From Archaeoglobus sp. (GTDB taxonomy: Archaea > Halobacteriota > Archaeoglobi > Archaeoglobales > Archaeoglobaceae): 64,000 nt of DNA. The notes under the pieces were generated by a model that did not search any database, was not told the DNA's origin, and saw only the letters and a list, made by a program, of their open reading frames with translations. Numbering within the stretch: position 1 is the first letter of the stretch; each line of letters opens with the position of its first letter. The position numbers and the translations under genes are program-made. Where the stretch lies: assembly GCF_017656475.1 (NCBI RefSeq), contig NZ_JACDNT010000003.1, positions 26,961 to 90,960 of the forward strand, read 5' to 3'. Positions 14,392 through 24,535 of this stretch are shown one piece after another.

Positions 14392-15556
14392 CTTTCGCAC
14401 CGTCGATTTTTTTCAAAATCTCCCTATAAACGACATGCGGTGGAATGTTTAAATCCTCTGCTATTGCCACAACATCGTCAAACTCTGGCTTAAGGTGCAA
14501 GAATCCGGGATGCGACCTTTTCACCCTCACCTCAAACTTCTTGCCACGAATTTCAACATTCACAACCTCTTCGCCCCTCTCTGAAATCACCCTGTGGTGT
14601 ACAGGCATAACCCTGACACCCAGACTTCCCGTGAGCCTCATAACCTCCCTGGCAACCTCCTCCGACCTGTGCATGGGGGAGATGACCTTTAAAATGCTCG
14701 CAGGCCTCATTTTCTTGCCGTAAGCCGGAAGAATTACAACGTCCAGCACATCATCTCTTTCAAGTAGCTTTCTCATCGCGTAACCAAGCATTTCACCGCT
14801 CAAGTCATCTACGTTAGTCTCGATAACTGCAACGCTGTCGTGAAAAGCCGTCTCACCGAGAATCAATCTCAGAACGTTTGGTACATCGGTTTGTCTCTTT
14901 CCTGCCCCGTATGAGACCTCTCTGACCTTTATCGGAAAGGGCTTTAGCGGTTTGCAGTAATGAGACAGAATTGCCGCTCCTGTTGCCGTCAGAAGCTCTC
15001 CCTCGCCGTCCATTATAAACTCCAGAGGTGAGCTTTTCAGAATTTCAAGAACTGCCGGAGCGGGAACGGGATACTTACCGTGGGAGAACTCGACGAATCC
15101 AGAACCAGCTCTGATTGGTGTGGCAAAAAAGGTGTATCCTTCCTTTTTTAAATTTTCAAACGCCTTTACGCAGCAAACAACATCGAAAATTGCATCGTCA
15201 GCACTAACTTCGTGAAAAACACTCTGTCTGTAATCTCTACCATGAACTTTCCCCTCGGCTTTGGCCATGATCTCAAAAATCGCTAATGCATTTTCCTTGA
15301 CATCATCCTCAAGATTTGAGTTCTTTATTATCTTTAAAACGTCCTCAAATCTCCTTTCCCCACCTTTTTCCTCAACATCGACACTTTTTGCACTTATTCC
15401 ATTAATGTTAACATTGGTAACTTTATAACTGACATCGATGCCAAGAGAACTCACCAATTCCTCAATTTCCTCTTTACCAATCCCAACATCGAGCAGCGAG
15501 GCGAGGATCATATCTCCGCTTGCCCCGTTAAAGGCATCGAATATTGCAACCTTCAT
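14369..15556 (-). CDS. larC: LarC-type nickel-pincer cofactor (nickel insertion) protein
   Basis: 395 residues of the DUF111/TIGR00299 family. In Lactobacillus, LarC inserts nickel into the pyridinium-dithiocarboxylate cofactor of lactate racemase using CTP. Conserved parts are DAFNGASGDMILASLLD at the start, the FHEVSADDAIFDVV motif, HGKYPVPAPAVLEIL, GELLTATGAAIL, and a C-terminal ferredoxin-like domain with NVDDLSGEMLGYAM and KKMRPASILKVI. ATG 15556 has GGTGAT upstream. No larA, larB or larE lies in the window, so the target enzyme is unknown. It is the first gene of a larC-radB unit and is divergent from the CDC48 gene. Confidence 0.93.
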   Translation of the reverse strand: MKVAIFDAFNGASGDMILASLLDVGIGKEEIEELVSSLGIDVSYKVTNVNINGISAKSVDVEEKGGERRFEDVLKIIKNSNLEDDVKENALAIFEIMAKAEGKVHGRDYRQSVFHEVSADDAIFDVVCCVKAFENLKKEGYTFFATPIRAGSGFVEFSHGKYPVPAPAVLEILKSSPLEFIMDGEGELLTATGAAILSHYCKPLKPFPIKVREVSYGAGKRQTDVPNVLRLILGETAFHDSVAVIETNVDDLSGEMLGYAMRKLLERDDVLDVVILPAYGKKMRPASILKVISPMHRSEEVAREVMRLTGSLGVRVMPVHHRVISERGEEVVNVEIRGKKFEVRVKRSHPGFLHLKPEFDDVVAIAEDLNIPPHVVYREILKKIDGAKDADSERE

Positions 15557-15627
15557 CAAATCACCACAAGCCTTTTTTATCTCTAAAATAAAAACTGTTT
15601 AGGTGTAAAAGATTGGTGGGTGATAAT

Positions 15628-18048
15628 ATGGAAATCACGTTAAAAGTAAATCAGGCGTATCCGAGCGATTCGGGAAGAGGAATTGCCAGATTGGATCCAG
15701 ATACAATGTTAAAACTTCAAATTTCTCCCGGAGATATAATAGAGATAGAGGGAGCCAGGAAAACCGTTGCAAAAGTATGGAGGGCTCCAAAGAGGGACTG
15801 GGGGAAGAATATCATCAGAGTTGATAGGTTTATTAGGGAGAATGCAGGAGTTGGTGTTGGAGATGTTGTAAAGGTAAGAAGAGTTGATTATCAGCCTGCA
15901 AAAACCGTAATCCTCGCACCACTTAAGAAGATGGATTTAAGAATTTACGGAGTTGATATTGGGGAGTATCTCAAGCATCAATTCCTTAAGAGGCCAGTTG
16001 TTGAGGGAGATTTAGTCCCACTCGTTGGATCTCCGGCCCTCTCAGGATTTGGAAGGTACAACCAGCAGAACCAGGCCGTGGTTTTTGTTGCAGTCAAGAC
16101 CGAGCCTAAAGGGCCTGTTGTCATCGATGAAACCACGAAGGTCGTTTACAGGGACAGGCCGGCAAAGGGGTTTGAGAGATTCGGAAAGGCCGGAATCACA
16201 TACGAGGACATAGGAGGTCTCAAGGAAGAACTGCAGAAGGTAAGGGAAGTTATAGAACTGCCTTTGAGGTATCCAGAGCTTTTCCAGAGACTCGGAATTG
16301 ACCCACCGAAGGGTGTGCTGCTCTACGGCCCGCCCGGAACGGGAAAGACGCTGATAGCCAAGGCTGTGGCAAATGAGATTGGGGCGAGCTTCTTCACCAT
16401 TAACGGTCCGGAAATCATGAGCAAGTTCTACGGAGAGTCCGAGCAGAGGCTAAGGGAAATCTTTGAAGAGGCTAAGGAGAATGCTCCGTCGATAATATTC
16501 ATAGATGAGATTGATTCAATTGCCCCTAAGAGAGAGGAAGTTACTGGAGAGGTCGAGAGAAGAGTTGTGGCACAGCTTCTAACTCTGATGGATGGGCTGG
16601 AGGAAAGGGGGCAGGTCATAGTCATCGGAGCCACGAACAGAATTGATGCAGTCGATCCGGCTCTGAGAAGGCCCGGCAGGTTTGACAGGGAGATTGAAAT
16701 TGGTGTGCCTGACAGAGAGGGCAGATACGAGATTTTCCAGATACACACGAGGAACATGCCTCTTGAGGCCAAATATAGCAGAGAGTTTGTTCTCGATGCG
16801 ATTGAAAGGTATAGAAGACAAATCGACGATCCGGAGTTGATTAAGAACCTTGATTTCCTTTACGACGAGATCAAGAACTCGGAGAAGGAGGAAGAGGTCA
16901 GAAGCGCTGTGAAAAACCTCTTACCGCAGGAAGTTATCGACGAGCTTGAGGTTGAGATAACGAAGGCGATGCTTCGCAGTCTTGCTGACCAAACTCATGG
17001 ATTCGTTGGGGCGGACATTGAGGCTCTGTGTAAAGAGGCTGCCATGAAAGCTTTGCGTAGATATTTACCCCAAATAGACCTCAACGAGGACGAGATTCCG
17101 CTGGAACTCCTCGAATCAATCAGGGTTACATGGAATGACTTCATGGATGCTTTGAGGGAAATCGAACCGTCAGCGATGAGAGAGGTGTTTGTGGAGATTC
17201 CGAAGGTTACATGGGACGATGTGGGTGGACTTAAAGACGTTAAGAGAGAAATAATAGAGGCTGTTGAGTGGCCTCTTAAGTTCCCGGAGAAGTTCAGGAA
17301 GTTCGGAATCAAGCCACCGAAGGGAGTGCTGCTATTCGGGCCACCCGGAACAGGAAAAACGCTGATAGCCAAGGCTGTGGCGAATGAGAGCGAGGCGAAC
17401 TTTATAAGCATTAAAGGCGGGCAGATTCTGAGCAAGTGGCTCGGAGAGAGTGAAAAAGCGGTGAGAAAAATTTTCAGAAAGGCAAGGCAAGTCGCTCCAT
17501 GTATAATCTTCTTTGACGAGATTGACGCCATAGCACAGATGAGAGGAATAGATGAGGGCAGCAGGGCTGTTGAGAGAGTATTGAACCAACTTCTTACCGA
17601 GATGGACGGGCTTGAGGAGCTTCATGGGGTTGTAGTAATAGGTGCGACCAACAGACCCGATATCCTTGATCCAGCGTTGCTCAGGCCCGGCAGGTTTGAC
17701 AGGCTCGTTTACGTCAGGCCACCAGACAAAAGGAGCAGACTGGCGATTTTCAAGATACACACGAGGGACATGCCGCTCTCAGACGATGTTGACCTTGAGG
17801 AGCTTGCTGAACTCACCGAGGGCTATGTCGGTGCAGACATAGAGGCAATATGCAGGGAGGCAGTGATGCTGGCGATCAGAGAGAACATCAATGCAGAGAA
17901 GGTGGAGATGAGGCACTTCTTAGAGGCTTTGAAGAAGATAAAGCCGAGCGTCAACGAGACGATGCTAAACTTCTACGAGAGATTCGAGGAAAGAATGAAG
18001 ACGGAAAGAATGCAGGTCACAACAAAGCCCTTCGTTGGCTACGGTTGA
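15628..18048 (+). CDS. cdc48: CDC48/VAT-type double AAA ATPase with an insertion in D1
   Basis: 806 residues from ATG 15628, preceded by GGTGGGTGAT. Order: N-terminal double-psi barrel and clam domain (1-185), D1 with Walker A GPPGTGKT at 234-241 and Walker [16 protein letters not shown]2 with Walker A at 571-578 and Walker [15 protein letters not shown], and second-region-of-homology motifs GATNR in both. It unfolds or extracts proteins, often feeding the proteasome. Between NMPL and [16 protein letters not shown] the D1 lid holds about 65 extra residues (roughly 381-450), charged and helical. The C-terminus (KPFVGYG) lacks the hydrophobic-Tyr-X proteasome-binding motif. It is probably a second, specialised CDC48. 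Confidence 0.95.
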   Translation: MEITLKVNQAYPSDSGRGIARLDPDTMLKLQISPGDIIEIEGARKTVAKVWRAPKRDWGKNIIRVDRFIRENAGVGVGDVVKVRRVDYQPAKTVILAPLKKMDLRIYGVDIGEYLKHQFLKRPVVEGDLVPLVGSPALSGFGRYNQQNQAVVFVAVKTEPKGPVVIDETTKVVYRDRPAKGFERFGKAGITYEDIGGLKEELQKVREVIELPLRYPELFQRLGIDPPKGVLLYGPPGTGKTLIAKAVANEIGASFFTINGPEIMSKFYGESEQRLREIFEEAKENAPSIIFIDEIDSIAPKREEVTGEVERRVVAQLLTLMDGLEERGQVIVIGATNRIDAVDPALRRPGRFDREIEIGVPDREGRYEIFQIHTRNMPLEAKYSREFVLDAIERYRRQIDDPELIKNLDFLYDEIKNSEKEEEVRSAVKNLLPQEVIDELEVEITKAMLRSLADQTHGFVGADIEALCKEAAMKALRRYLPQIDLNEDEIPLELLESIRVTWNDFMDALREIEPSAMREVFVEIPKVTWDDVGGLKDVKREIIEAVEWPLKFPEKFRKFGIKPPKGVLLFGPPGTGKTLIAKAVANESEANFISIKGGQILSKWLGESEKAVRKIFRKARQVAPCIIFFDEIDAIAQMRGIDEGSRAVERVLNQLLTEMDGLEELHGVVVIGATNRPDILDPALLRPGRFDRLVYVRPPDKRSRLAIFKIHTRDMPLSDDVDLEELAELTEGYVGADIEAICREAVMLAIRENINAEKVEMRHFLEALKKIKPSVNETMLNFYERFEERMKTERMQVTTKPFVGYG

Positions 18049-18053
18049 GGATT

Positions 18054-19165
18054 TCAGGTTATCCTGTACTTTTTCAATTTTTCGTAATCTGGCTCAGCTC
18101 CAAGTCCATTTTTCTCGGGAAGCTTTGCGTAGCCCTTCTCGATTTCAACGCTGTCGTCCAGCACTCCAAACATCACCTCTTTCCACCACAGCGGGTCGAG
18201 CGGAGTTTCTATATATAAGGACAAAGATTCTCAGGCAGCGAGGCGGCAAGATGTAAATTTGCGAGCCACCCCAATCCTGGATCCCAGGCGTGTGGCATGA
18301 ACTTCAGATTGAACGCTTCTGCAACAGCCGCAACTTTTCTGCACTCGCTGATTCCATTCGAATAAACGGCATCTGCCTGCACGATGTCAAATGCACCGCT
18401 TTCAATCAGCATCCTGAACCTCTGCAAGCCGTGTTCCAGCTCTCCACCAGAGATTTCAACTGTGGTGTTCTCTCTAAGCCATCTGTAACCCTCAATGTCA
18501 TCCTTCCACAGCGGTTCCTCAAGCCACAGCACTTCATATTTTTCAAGTTCTCTCGCAACCTTCAGAGCAGTTTTCCTGCTCCAGTAAGGTGGGGTGTAGC
18601 TCCACGCCTGATTTGCGTCAACTGCAAGCTTTAAATCCGGAAACTCCTTAGAGACAGTTTTAAGCACTTCGAGATCATCATCAACTCTTGCCCTCCTAAA
18701 CCTCAGCTTCACAACGTCAATTCCCATCTCTGCATACTTCTCAACAAGCTTCAGCGTTTCTTCTGGATTAAGAAGTCTGCCTGTACTCGCATATATTTTA
18801 ACCTTCCTCCTCCCCCCTCCAAGAAGTCTGTAAAGCGGCAATCCCTCTCTTTTTGCTATCAAATCCCAGATGGCAACTTCAAGAGCACCAAGCCTCTGTA
18901 TCGCCCAGCTACCGATCTCAAGCAATCGAGAATCTACTTCTTCAATATCCATGTCCAAACTCTGGACGGTAAGTTTAACAGTAGTTTCAAGGAAGTGTTT
19001 GTAAGCTGCACCAAACTCGATTGCCGAGTAACCTTTGTAGCCCCCGCTCTCCACCTCAACAATGCTGAAAACATAGACAGGGTGGGGAAATGGCTCCCAC
19101 GAGAACTTAATGGGTTCAGGAAGTGGAACGGCAAGAGTATGAACCCTAAGATCATCAAGTCTCAT
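18054..19165 (-). pseudogene. Enolase-superfamily dehydratase/racemase gene broken by a (TA) repeat frameshift
   Basis: The main frame (19165 to stop TAG at 18209) gives 318 residues of a mandelate racemase/muconate cycloisomerase type enzyme: capping domain, then K153 in VVKLRF, metal ligands D183 (VDANQ), E216 (WLEEP) and E242 (GGE), and H292 (MPHAW). It ends abruptly at ENLCPYI. If one TA is removed from the (TA)4 tract at 18210-18217, the frame continues ETPLDPLWWKEVMFGVL and on to a stop at 18054, giving 369 residues, the normal family length, with the expected family C-terminus. So a two-base change seems to have broken the gene. Substrate unknown; the catabolic genes at 19260-23333 are its neighbours. 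Confidence 0.85.
18210..18217 (-). repeat. (TA)4 tract at the frameshift point
   Basis: Four TA units inside the codons for Tyr-Ile at the end of the enolase-superfamily gene. Three units restore the reading frame. Such tracts are prone to slippage, in replication or in sequencing. Confidence 0.8.
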
Positions 19166-19259
19166 TCTTCAATTTTGCCGTCTTTAAATATTAGTTTTTT
19201 GCTTCAGATGTTCAACCAACCTTTGGCAAACTTTTTAAAATTATAATCATAAATCAAAC

Positions 19260-20990
19260 ATGGCACAGATTTCTGGAGGAGAATTGCTCGTAAGGTGTTT
19301 AATCAAGGAGAACGTCAAGTACATTTTCGGGGTTCCGGGAGGACAGCTTCTAACCTTCCTCGATGCGATAAAGAGGGTTGGGGAGAAGCACGGGATGAAG
19401 TTCGTCAACTGCAGGCACGAGCAGGCTGCAGCAAGCATGGCGGATGCCTATGCGAGGACAAGCGGTGAGATTGGTGTTTGTGTTGGTACAATAGGCCCGG
19501 GTGGGGCTGATTTAGTTCCCGGAGTTTACCCTGCTTACGCCGACAGCGTTCCGATGCTGGTGATAACAGCACAGAACCAGACATGGAAGAGCTATCCAGA
19601 CCACGGCTCCATGCAGGCTTTGGATCAGTTTCACCTCTTCAAGCCGATAACGAAGTGGAATGCTGTGGTTTCACACTGGGAAAGAATTCCTGAGCTCGTT
19701 CAGAGGGCGATAAGGGTTGCCCTCTCAGGCAGACCCGGGCCGGTGCACCTCGATTTTCCATCAGACGTGCTTTACAACGGTAACGAGGAAAATTTCGCAA
19801 AGGTTTACCCTCCTGAACGCTACAGACCGATGAAACCGCCAGTCGGAAATCCTGAGCTTGTAGAGACTGCTGCGGAAATGCTTTACAGTGCTGAAAGACC
19901 ACTCATCCATGCAGGCACAGGAGTTCTGAGAGCAAAGGCATGGAATGAGCTGAGGGAGCTTGCAGAATATCTGGGAGCAGTGGTTACGACCACAATGGGT
20001 GGAAGAGGAGCCATTCCGGAAGATCATCTTTTATGCATCCTTCCAGCCAGTCCGGCAGCAATAATGGCCCAGAACGAGGCTGATGTAGTCCTAGTTGTGG
20101 GAAGCAAGATGGGAGATCTGGATTTCCGGGGCAGACCGCCTGCATGGGGTGATCCTGATCAGCAGAAGACGATTCAGATTGACATCGAGCCTGAGATGAT
20201 CGCCCTCAACCGTCCCGTTAATGTTGGAATCGTGGGTGATGCAAAGGAGACGCTTAAGGCTTTGATTGATGCTGTTAAAAAGAAAGGTGAGAGAAGAGAA
20301 CCGGTTGACAGGCTTAAAGACTACAGGAAAATGCAGCAGGAGTGGTTAGAAGGATTTTTGAATCTGGCAGAAAGCAGAGAGAAGCCAATTCATCCGTTGA
20401 GAGTGATAAAGGAGGTCAGAGAGTTCTATCCGAGGAACGCGATTTCCTGTGTAGATGGCGGCAACACGGCAGTCTGGGCTTCTTATCTGAACAGGATTTA
20501 CGAGCCCAACACATTTCTATGGGCTGCTGATTCGGGGCATCTCGGCACAGGCCTGCCGTACGCCATTGGAGCAAAGCTTGCAAACCCTGACAGGCCCGTT
20601 TACCTCATTGCAGGTGATGGAGCTTTCGGTCTGACAATGGAGGAGCTTGAGACTGCGAGCAGGGAAGGGGTGAAAGTTACGTCAATCGTCATGAACGACG
20701 GCTGCTGGGGGATGATCAAGGGCTCGCAGAAGGCTGCGTTTGGTGGGAGATTCATCGGAGTCGACTTCAAAGATGTCAGGTACGATAAGGTTGCGGAGTC
20801 AATGGGATGGTACGGGCAGAGGGTTGAGGAACCTGAAGACATTGCAACCGCCCTTGACAAAGCTGAGAGCTCAGACAAGCCAGCCCTGCTGGACGTGAAA
20901 ATCTCGCAAGAAGCAAACCTCTCGCCGCCCGACTTAATAACTCTCTCGATTGTGTGGCTCGAAGGCTGCAATCCGCCTCCGGTGGAATGA
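19260..20990 (+). CDS. Thiamine-diphosphate enzyme, acetolactate-synthase type, probably catabolic
   Basis: 576 residues with the three-domain plan of the family. Pyrimidine domain: VPGGQ and Glu54 in CRHEQAAA, which activates ThDP. Middle domain with VVLVVGSKMGD. Pyrophosphate domain with GDGAFGLTMEELETASREG and the Mg-binding Asn in MNDGCWG. It resembles acetolactate synthase, but no regulatory ilvN subunit or ilvC is nearby, and it sits in one operon with a zinc alcohol dehydrogenase. This suggests a 2-oxo-acid decarboxylase or carboligase in a breakdown route. A TTTTAAAATT box about 25 bases upstream of ATG 19260 indicates a leaderless message. Confidence 0.85.
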   Translation: MAQISGGELLVRCLIKENVKYIFGVPGGQLLTFLDAIKRVGEKHGMKFVNCRHEQAAASMADAYARTSGEIGVCVGTIGPGGADLVPGVYPAYADSVPMLVITAQNQTWKSYPDHGSMQALDQFHLFKPITKWNAVVSHWERIPELVQRAIRVALSGRPGPVHLDFPSDVLYNGNEENFAKVYPPERYRPMKPPVGNPELVETAAEMLYSAERPLIHAGTGVLRAKAWNELRELAEYLGAVVTTTMGGRGAIPEDHLLCILPASPAAIMAQNEADVVLVVGSKMGDLDFRGRPPAWGDPDQQKTIQIDIEPEMIALNRPVNVGIVGDAKETLKALIDAVKKKGERREPVDRLKDYRKMQQEWLEGFLNLAESREKPIHPLRVIKEVREFYPRNAISCVDGGNTAVWASYLNRIYEPNTFLWAADSGHLGTGLPYAIGAKLANPDRPVYLIAGDGAFGLTMEELETASREGVKVTSIVMNDGCWGMIKGSQKAAFGGRFIGVDFKDVRYDKVAESMGWYGQRVEEPEDIATALDKAESSDKPALLDVKISQEANLSPPDLITLSIVWLEGCNPPPVE

Positions 20991-22195
20991 GGGCCTTAGT
21001 AGTTGACCTAAACCTCTTTAAAGCAGCACTGAACCTCCTGCTTGGAAGGATCACGAAGAGCGTTTACTACAGCCCGCTGTCACTGCTGAAATACCACGAA
21101 AACTATCCCGAACCGAAATTGCCAGGAGAGGACTGGGTTAAGATTGAAACCAGACTCTGCGGGATATGCGGCTCAGACCTGAGAGTCATAACTCTCGAAG
21201 AGAGCTTCTACTTAGCTCCTCTAACCTCTTTTCCATTTATTCCTGGCCATGAGGTTGTGGGAGAGGTTGTTGAGGTTGGAGACAACTCGAATGTTTCAGA
21301 AGGGGAGAGGGTGGTTATAAATCCAGCCTTATCCTGCAGGGTAAGGGGATTTGAAGAATGTGAAGCCTGCAGAAAAGGACACTTTGCAGTCTGCCACAAC
21401 ACGGACAGAGGAAGGATCTTTCCCGGCATCTTCACCGGTATTTGCAGAGACACCGGCGGAGGTTGGGCTGAGTATTTCGTTGCCCACAACTCTCAGCTTG
21501 TAAACGTTCCTGCCAGCATTAAGGACGAGAACGCGGTGTTTGCAGAGCCGTTGACCATAGGAATCCACTCAGCCCTTAGAAGCTTTCCAGGAGATGATGA
21601 GGTTGTTGCGGTAGTTGGATGTGGAGTTATCGGCATCTGCACCATTATTGCGCTCAGACACCTTGGCTTTAAGGGCGAGATTATCGGAATTGACATCAGC
21701 GAAAGACAGGCGGAGATGGCGAAGAAATTCGGCGCTAACGAAGTGATAACGGAAAATCCCGTGAAGAGCATTGCGGAAATGACGGGAGGAAGGGTCTATC
21801 ATCCACCAATGGATAGACCAATGTTTGTTGGTGGTGGTGTGGATGTTGCCTACGAGTGCACGGGAATTCAGCGGACAGTTGACACCGCTCTAAGAATTAC
21901 CAAACCGCTTGGAAGAGTGGTGATTGCTGGCACTGTTGCGAAAATGGACGTGGACTGGGCTCCGGTGTTTGCCAAAGAGCTAACTGTTCTGGGAACCTTT
22001 GGGTGTGGGATTGAGGAAGTGAACGGGGAGAAAAAGGATACCTTCGACATCGCACTCGACATTCTCCAAAAGGTCGACATCTCGCACCTTCTGACCCACA
22101 GATTTGCAATTGAGGACTACAGGAAAGTTCTGAAGGCTGCAATTGAAAAAAGGAAAAGTGGGGCAGTTAAGGTAGCCTTCGACTTCACTCTTTGA
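20987..22195 (+). CDS. Zinc-dependent alcohol dehydrogenase (MDR superfamily)
   Basis: 402 residues from ATG 20987, which overlaps the previous stop (ATGA). Catalytic zinc region: LCGICGSD with Cys61 and GHEVVGE with His88 and Glu89. Structural zinc candidates are Cys117, Cys125, Cys128 and Cys136, spaced more widely than in classical enzymes. The Rossmann motif is VVGCGVIG, followed by a GIDISE acidic end that suggests NAD preference. It is longer than the usual 340-350 residues because of an N-terminal extension and a loop after the Rossmann fold (YHPPMDRPMFVGGG). It probably reduces or oxidises the product of the coupled ThDP enzyme. Its last 11 bases overlap the convergent transporter gene. 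Confidence 0.92.
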   Translation: MRALVVDLNLFKAALNLLLGRITKSVYYSPLSLLKYHENYPEPKLPGEDWVKIETRLCGICGSDLRVITLEESFYLAPLTSFPFIPGHEVVGEVVEVGDNSNVSEGERVVINPALSCRVRGFEECEACRKGHFAVCHNTDRGRIFPGIFTGICRDTGGGWAEYFVAHNSQLVNVPASIKDENAVFAEPLTIGIHSALRSFPGDDEVVAVVGCGVIGICTIIALRHLGFKGEIIGIDISERQAEMAKKFGANEVITENPVKSIAEMTGGRVYHPPMDRPMFVGGGVDVAYECTGIQRTVDTALRITKPLGRVVIAGTVAKMDVDWAPVFAKELTVLGTFGCGIEEVNGEKKDTFDIALDILQKVDISHLLTHRFAIEDYRKVLKAAIEKRKSGAVKVAFDFTL

Positions 22196-23333
22196 GCAGC
22201 ATAGCGAGAAGGAAGGACACAACGAGAAGTGCTGCAGAAAGAATCAGAGTTGAATCCCAGCCTGCAACTCTCGCCATGCTCTCAAATCCGACAATCAACA
22301 CCACCGAGCCCACCTGGGAGAATAGCCATAGTGATGAGTTGGCAGTCCCGGCAAATTTCTCCCCCACGGACGTGGCGGAGAGGTCGAGAGCAAGCGGAAG
22401 AGAGGAGATAAAGAAGAATCCCAGTATGAACAGCACTGCTGCCACCATTCCCATACCGATCACAGCGGTATGGGCGTAGAACAGGATGGCGGATAGGATG
22501 AAGCACAGGTAAAGAAATGGCTTTCTTTTACCTGCTTTGTCCGATAACGCTGGTATGACTATACTGCCAAAAATTCCGCCCAGAAGGAAAGCTGAGGCTG
22601 TCAGCCCGGCTGTTTCCACATCCAGTCCATGTTCTTCAAGAACCGGCTCAACCCACGTAAGGTAGGCGGTGAATATCCCTACCCCCACGAAGGCAATGAG
22701 TGAGAGGATCAGAACGTTCCTGTTTTTCAGCACATTGAGGTACTCTCTGAGCTTGTGTTCCTCCTCAAACCCTCCTTCTGCCTCCTTGCCGAGTAGGTAA
22801 AAAAGAATCAGCACAATGAAGGCGAAAGCACCGTAAGTCAGCAGCATGCTCTCGAAGCCCGTGCTAACAGTCAGGGCAGGAGTTAAGCTGAGGCCAGCAA
22901 TCGTGCCAATGAAGAGTGAAATGCTCCCCAAACCCGTTGCGAGCCCCGCCTCCTCGATGGGAAACCAGCTTTTTACGAGCTTTGATATGCTGTTGAAAAT
23001 GAAGGGCTGCCCGACGGCTGTTAGAGTTTGAAATACTAGCAGAGCTTCAAATGTAGTTGCAAACGCCCTAAGCAATCCAAATACTGCAAAAAAGGCGCTG
23101 CCAATCAGAACTGCCTTTCTGAACCCCCTTCTGTCCACGTAATATCCCACAGGCAGTGCAAGAACTATGAAGACAATCGGAAAAACTGCAGAGAGCAGTC
23201 CAACCTCAGCATCTCCCACGCCGTAGATTTCCTCCACGATGGGCAGAATGGGCGAGAAGGTTATCCACATAACCTGCGAAACGATACCTGCGAGAATGTA
23301 CACTGCAAGAACAACCCAGCGGTAGGAACTCAT
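22185..23333 (-). CDS. MFS transporter
   Basis: 382 residues, predicted 12 membrane helices, with the MFS motif A form GYYVDRRGFRKAVLIG between helices 2 and 3 and an Arg/Lys-rich central loop (GKEAEGGFEEEHKLREYLNVL). Substrate cannot be told from sequence; the neighbours (ThDP enzyme, alcohol dehydrogenase, enolase-superfamily gene) suggest an organic acid or sugar acid. It is transcribed toward those genes from its own promoter upstream of 23333. Confidence 0.88.
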   Translation of the reverse strand: MSSYRWVVLAVYILAGIVSQVMWITFSPILPIVEEIYGVGDAEVGLLSAVFPIVFIVLALPVGYYVDRRGFRKAVLIGSAFFAVFGLLRAFATTFEALLVFQTLTAVGQPFIFNSISKLVKSWFPIEEAGLATGLGSISLFIGTIAGLSLTPALTVSTGFESMLLTYGAFAFIVLILFYLLGKEAEGGFEEEHKLREYLNVLKNRNVLILSLIAFVGVGIFTAYLTWVEPVLEEHGLDVETAGLTASAFLLGGIFGSIVIPALSDKAGKRKPFLYLCFILSAILFYAHTAVIGMGMVAAVLFILGFFFISSLPLALDLSATSVGEKFAGTANSSLWLFSQVGSVVLIVGFESMARVAGWDSTLILSAALLVVSFLLAMLLKE

Positions 23334-23395
23334 AATACAAATAATTAATTTTAGTATTTATTGTTTTTCACGATTGAACGGAAGCCAAACTGAAT

Positions 23396-24535
23396 CTAAT
23401 CCCCAAGCAGACACCTCGCTATTCTGCTGCTGTATAGACATTCGCTGCACGACGGCTGGTTTGCATAACAATCAACATTTGTCTCAGCATACCAGCAACC
23501 CTCGACGTAAGGACAGTCGGCACACCATGGAAAGTTCTCCATGTCCTCTCTGAGCTTCTCGAACTTGCTCATTTTTTCAATTACATCATCAACATCCTCT
23601 CTCAGAACATTGCCGACGGTGTACTCCTCAATTTTCTTGTAATGCTCGTTAACATACTCGTTGTGAGTGTATGCGAAGGTCATACAGCTTGAAATTGACC
23701 CGTCAACTCTCAGAAAAGCAGAATTTTTGTAAGGACACTCTCTTGCTTTTGAATCCCCGAAAAATGAGGGCTCAATAAGCTCTACACCATACTCCCTTGC
23801 CGTTTCTCTCAGCCTCTCGAAAACATCTTCCGCCCTGAAAGCCGTCTCGATTCTGTCCTTCCTCCCAAATATTGAGAGAAGGTTGATGGAGTAGCCTTTC
23901 GAATAAATATCCTTCAGCAAGTGCTTGTACCTTCTGAGAGACTCACCCCCACCTCTTGAGCAGTCCCTGATAGCCTCAACAAGAATGCTCTCGTCCAGTC
24001 CGAGTACTTCTTCAACCGTTATCCTGCTGCCCTCGAAGTAAACACCCTGCTCGTAAATTGCGGGATTTGATGCAACAACGTTCGTTGCGAGCATCCCTGC
24101 ACCAAATTCGGCTATTCTTTCGAAGAACTGTGGAAGGAGTTCGAGGTTCTGCCTTGTTACAACAACCTCCGCAATCGCCCTCTCACCCAGCTTTTTAAGC
24201 AGTCCAATAGCTCTATCAACCTCAAGCCCCTTCCTGAACTTGTCGTTAACGTCGATCGACACTCCTACTTTATCCACCACATCGAGAATTTCCGAGTCGA
24301 GCATCCCGTTGGTGCTGATTATAATCTTCCCGTTAAAACCCTCAATTTTCCTGAAAAATTCGGGATACAGTAGCGGTTCTCCATAGCCATAGATAACGTA
24401 CTCCTTGGCCACACCCTCTACCTTTTCAAGTACTTCAAGAGGCAGATCTCCCGGAGTAACATTTTTTCGGTGACAGTACTCGCAATCGAGTGTGCAGAAA
24501 GTTGTTGGTTCAATTTGAAGCTTCTTTAGTCTCAT
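23396..24535 (-). CDS. Radical SAM protein with C-terminal iron-sulfur (SPASM-like) region
   Basis: 379 residues. The CxxxCxxC motif is Cys14, Cys18 and Cys21 (FCTLDCEYC), followed by YGYGEPLLYPEF, a GGEP-like SAM site. The C-terminal third is rich in cysteines (CPYKNS, SSCMTF, WCADCPYVEGC, CYANQPSCSEC), as in SPASM/twitch domains that hold extra 4Fe-4S clusters. Its start overlaps the stop of a MoaD-like gene, so the two are co-translated. Similar pairs accompany tungsten aldehyde oxidoreductases in archaea, where the radical SAM protein is thought to help cofactor or enzyme maturation. No oxidoreductase is in the window, so this role is inferred. Confidence 0.85.
   Translation of the reverse strand: MRLKKLQIEPTTFCTLDCEYCHRKNVTPGDLPLEVLEKVEGVAKEYVIYGYGEPLLYPEFFRKIEGFNGKIIISTNGMLDSEILDVVDKVGVSIDVNDKFRKGLEVDRAIGLLKKLGERAIAEVVVTRQNLELLPQFFERIAEFGAGMLATNVVASNPAIYEQGVYFEGSRITVEEVLGLDESILVEAIRDCSRGGGESLRRYKHLLKDIYSKGYSINLLSIFGRKDRIETAFRAEDVFERLRETAREYGVELIEPSFFGDSKARECPYKNSAFLRVDGSISSCMTFAYTHNEYVNEHYKKIEEYTVGNVLREDVDDVIEKMSKFEKLREDMENFPWCADCPYVEGCWYAETNVDCYANQPSCSECLYSSRIARCLLGD

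Noticed and set aside
17850..18218. 122-codon open frame on the plus strand at the end of cdc48
   Set aside because: Out of frame with cdc48 and antisense to the enolase-superfamily tail; composition is unlike a real protein.
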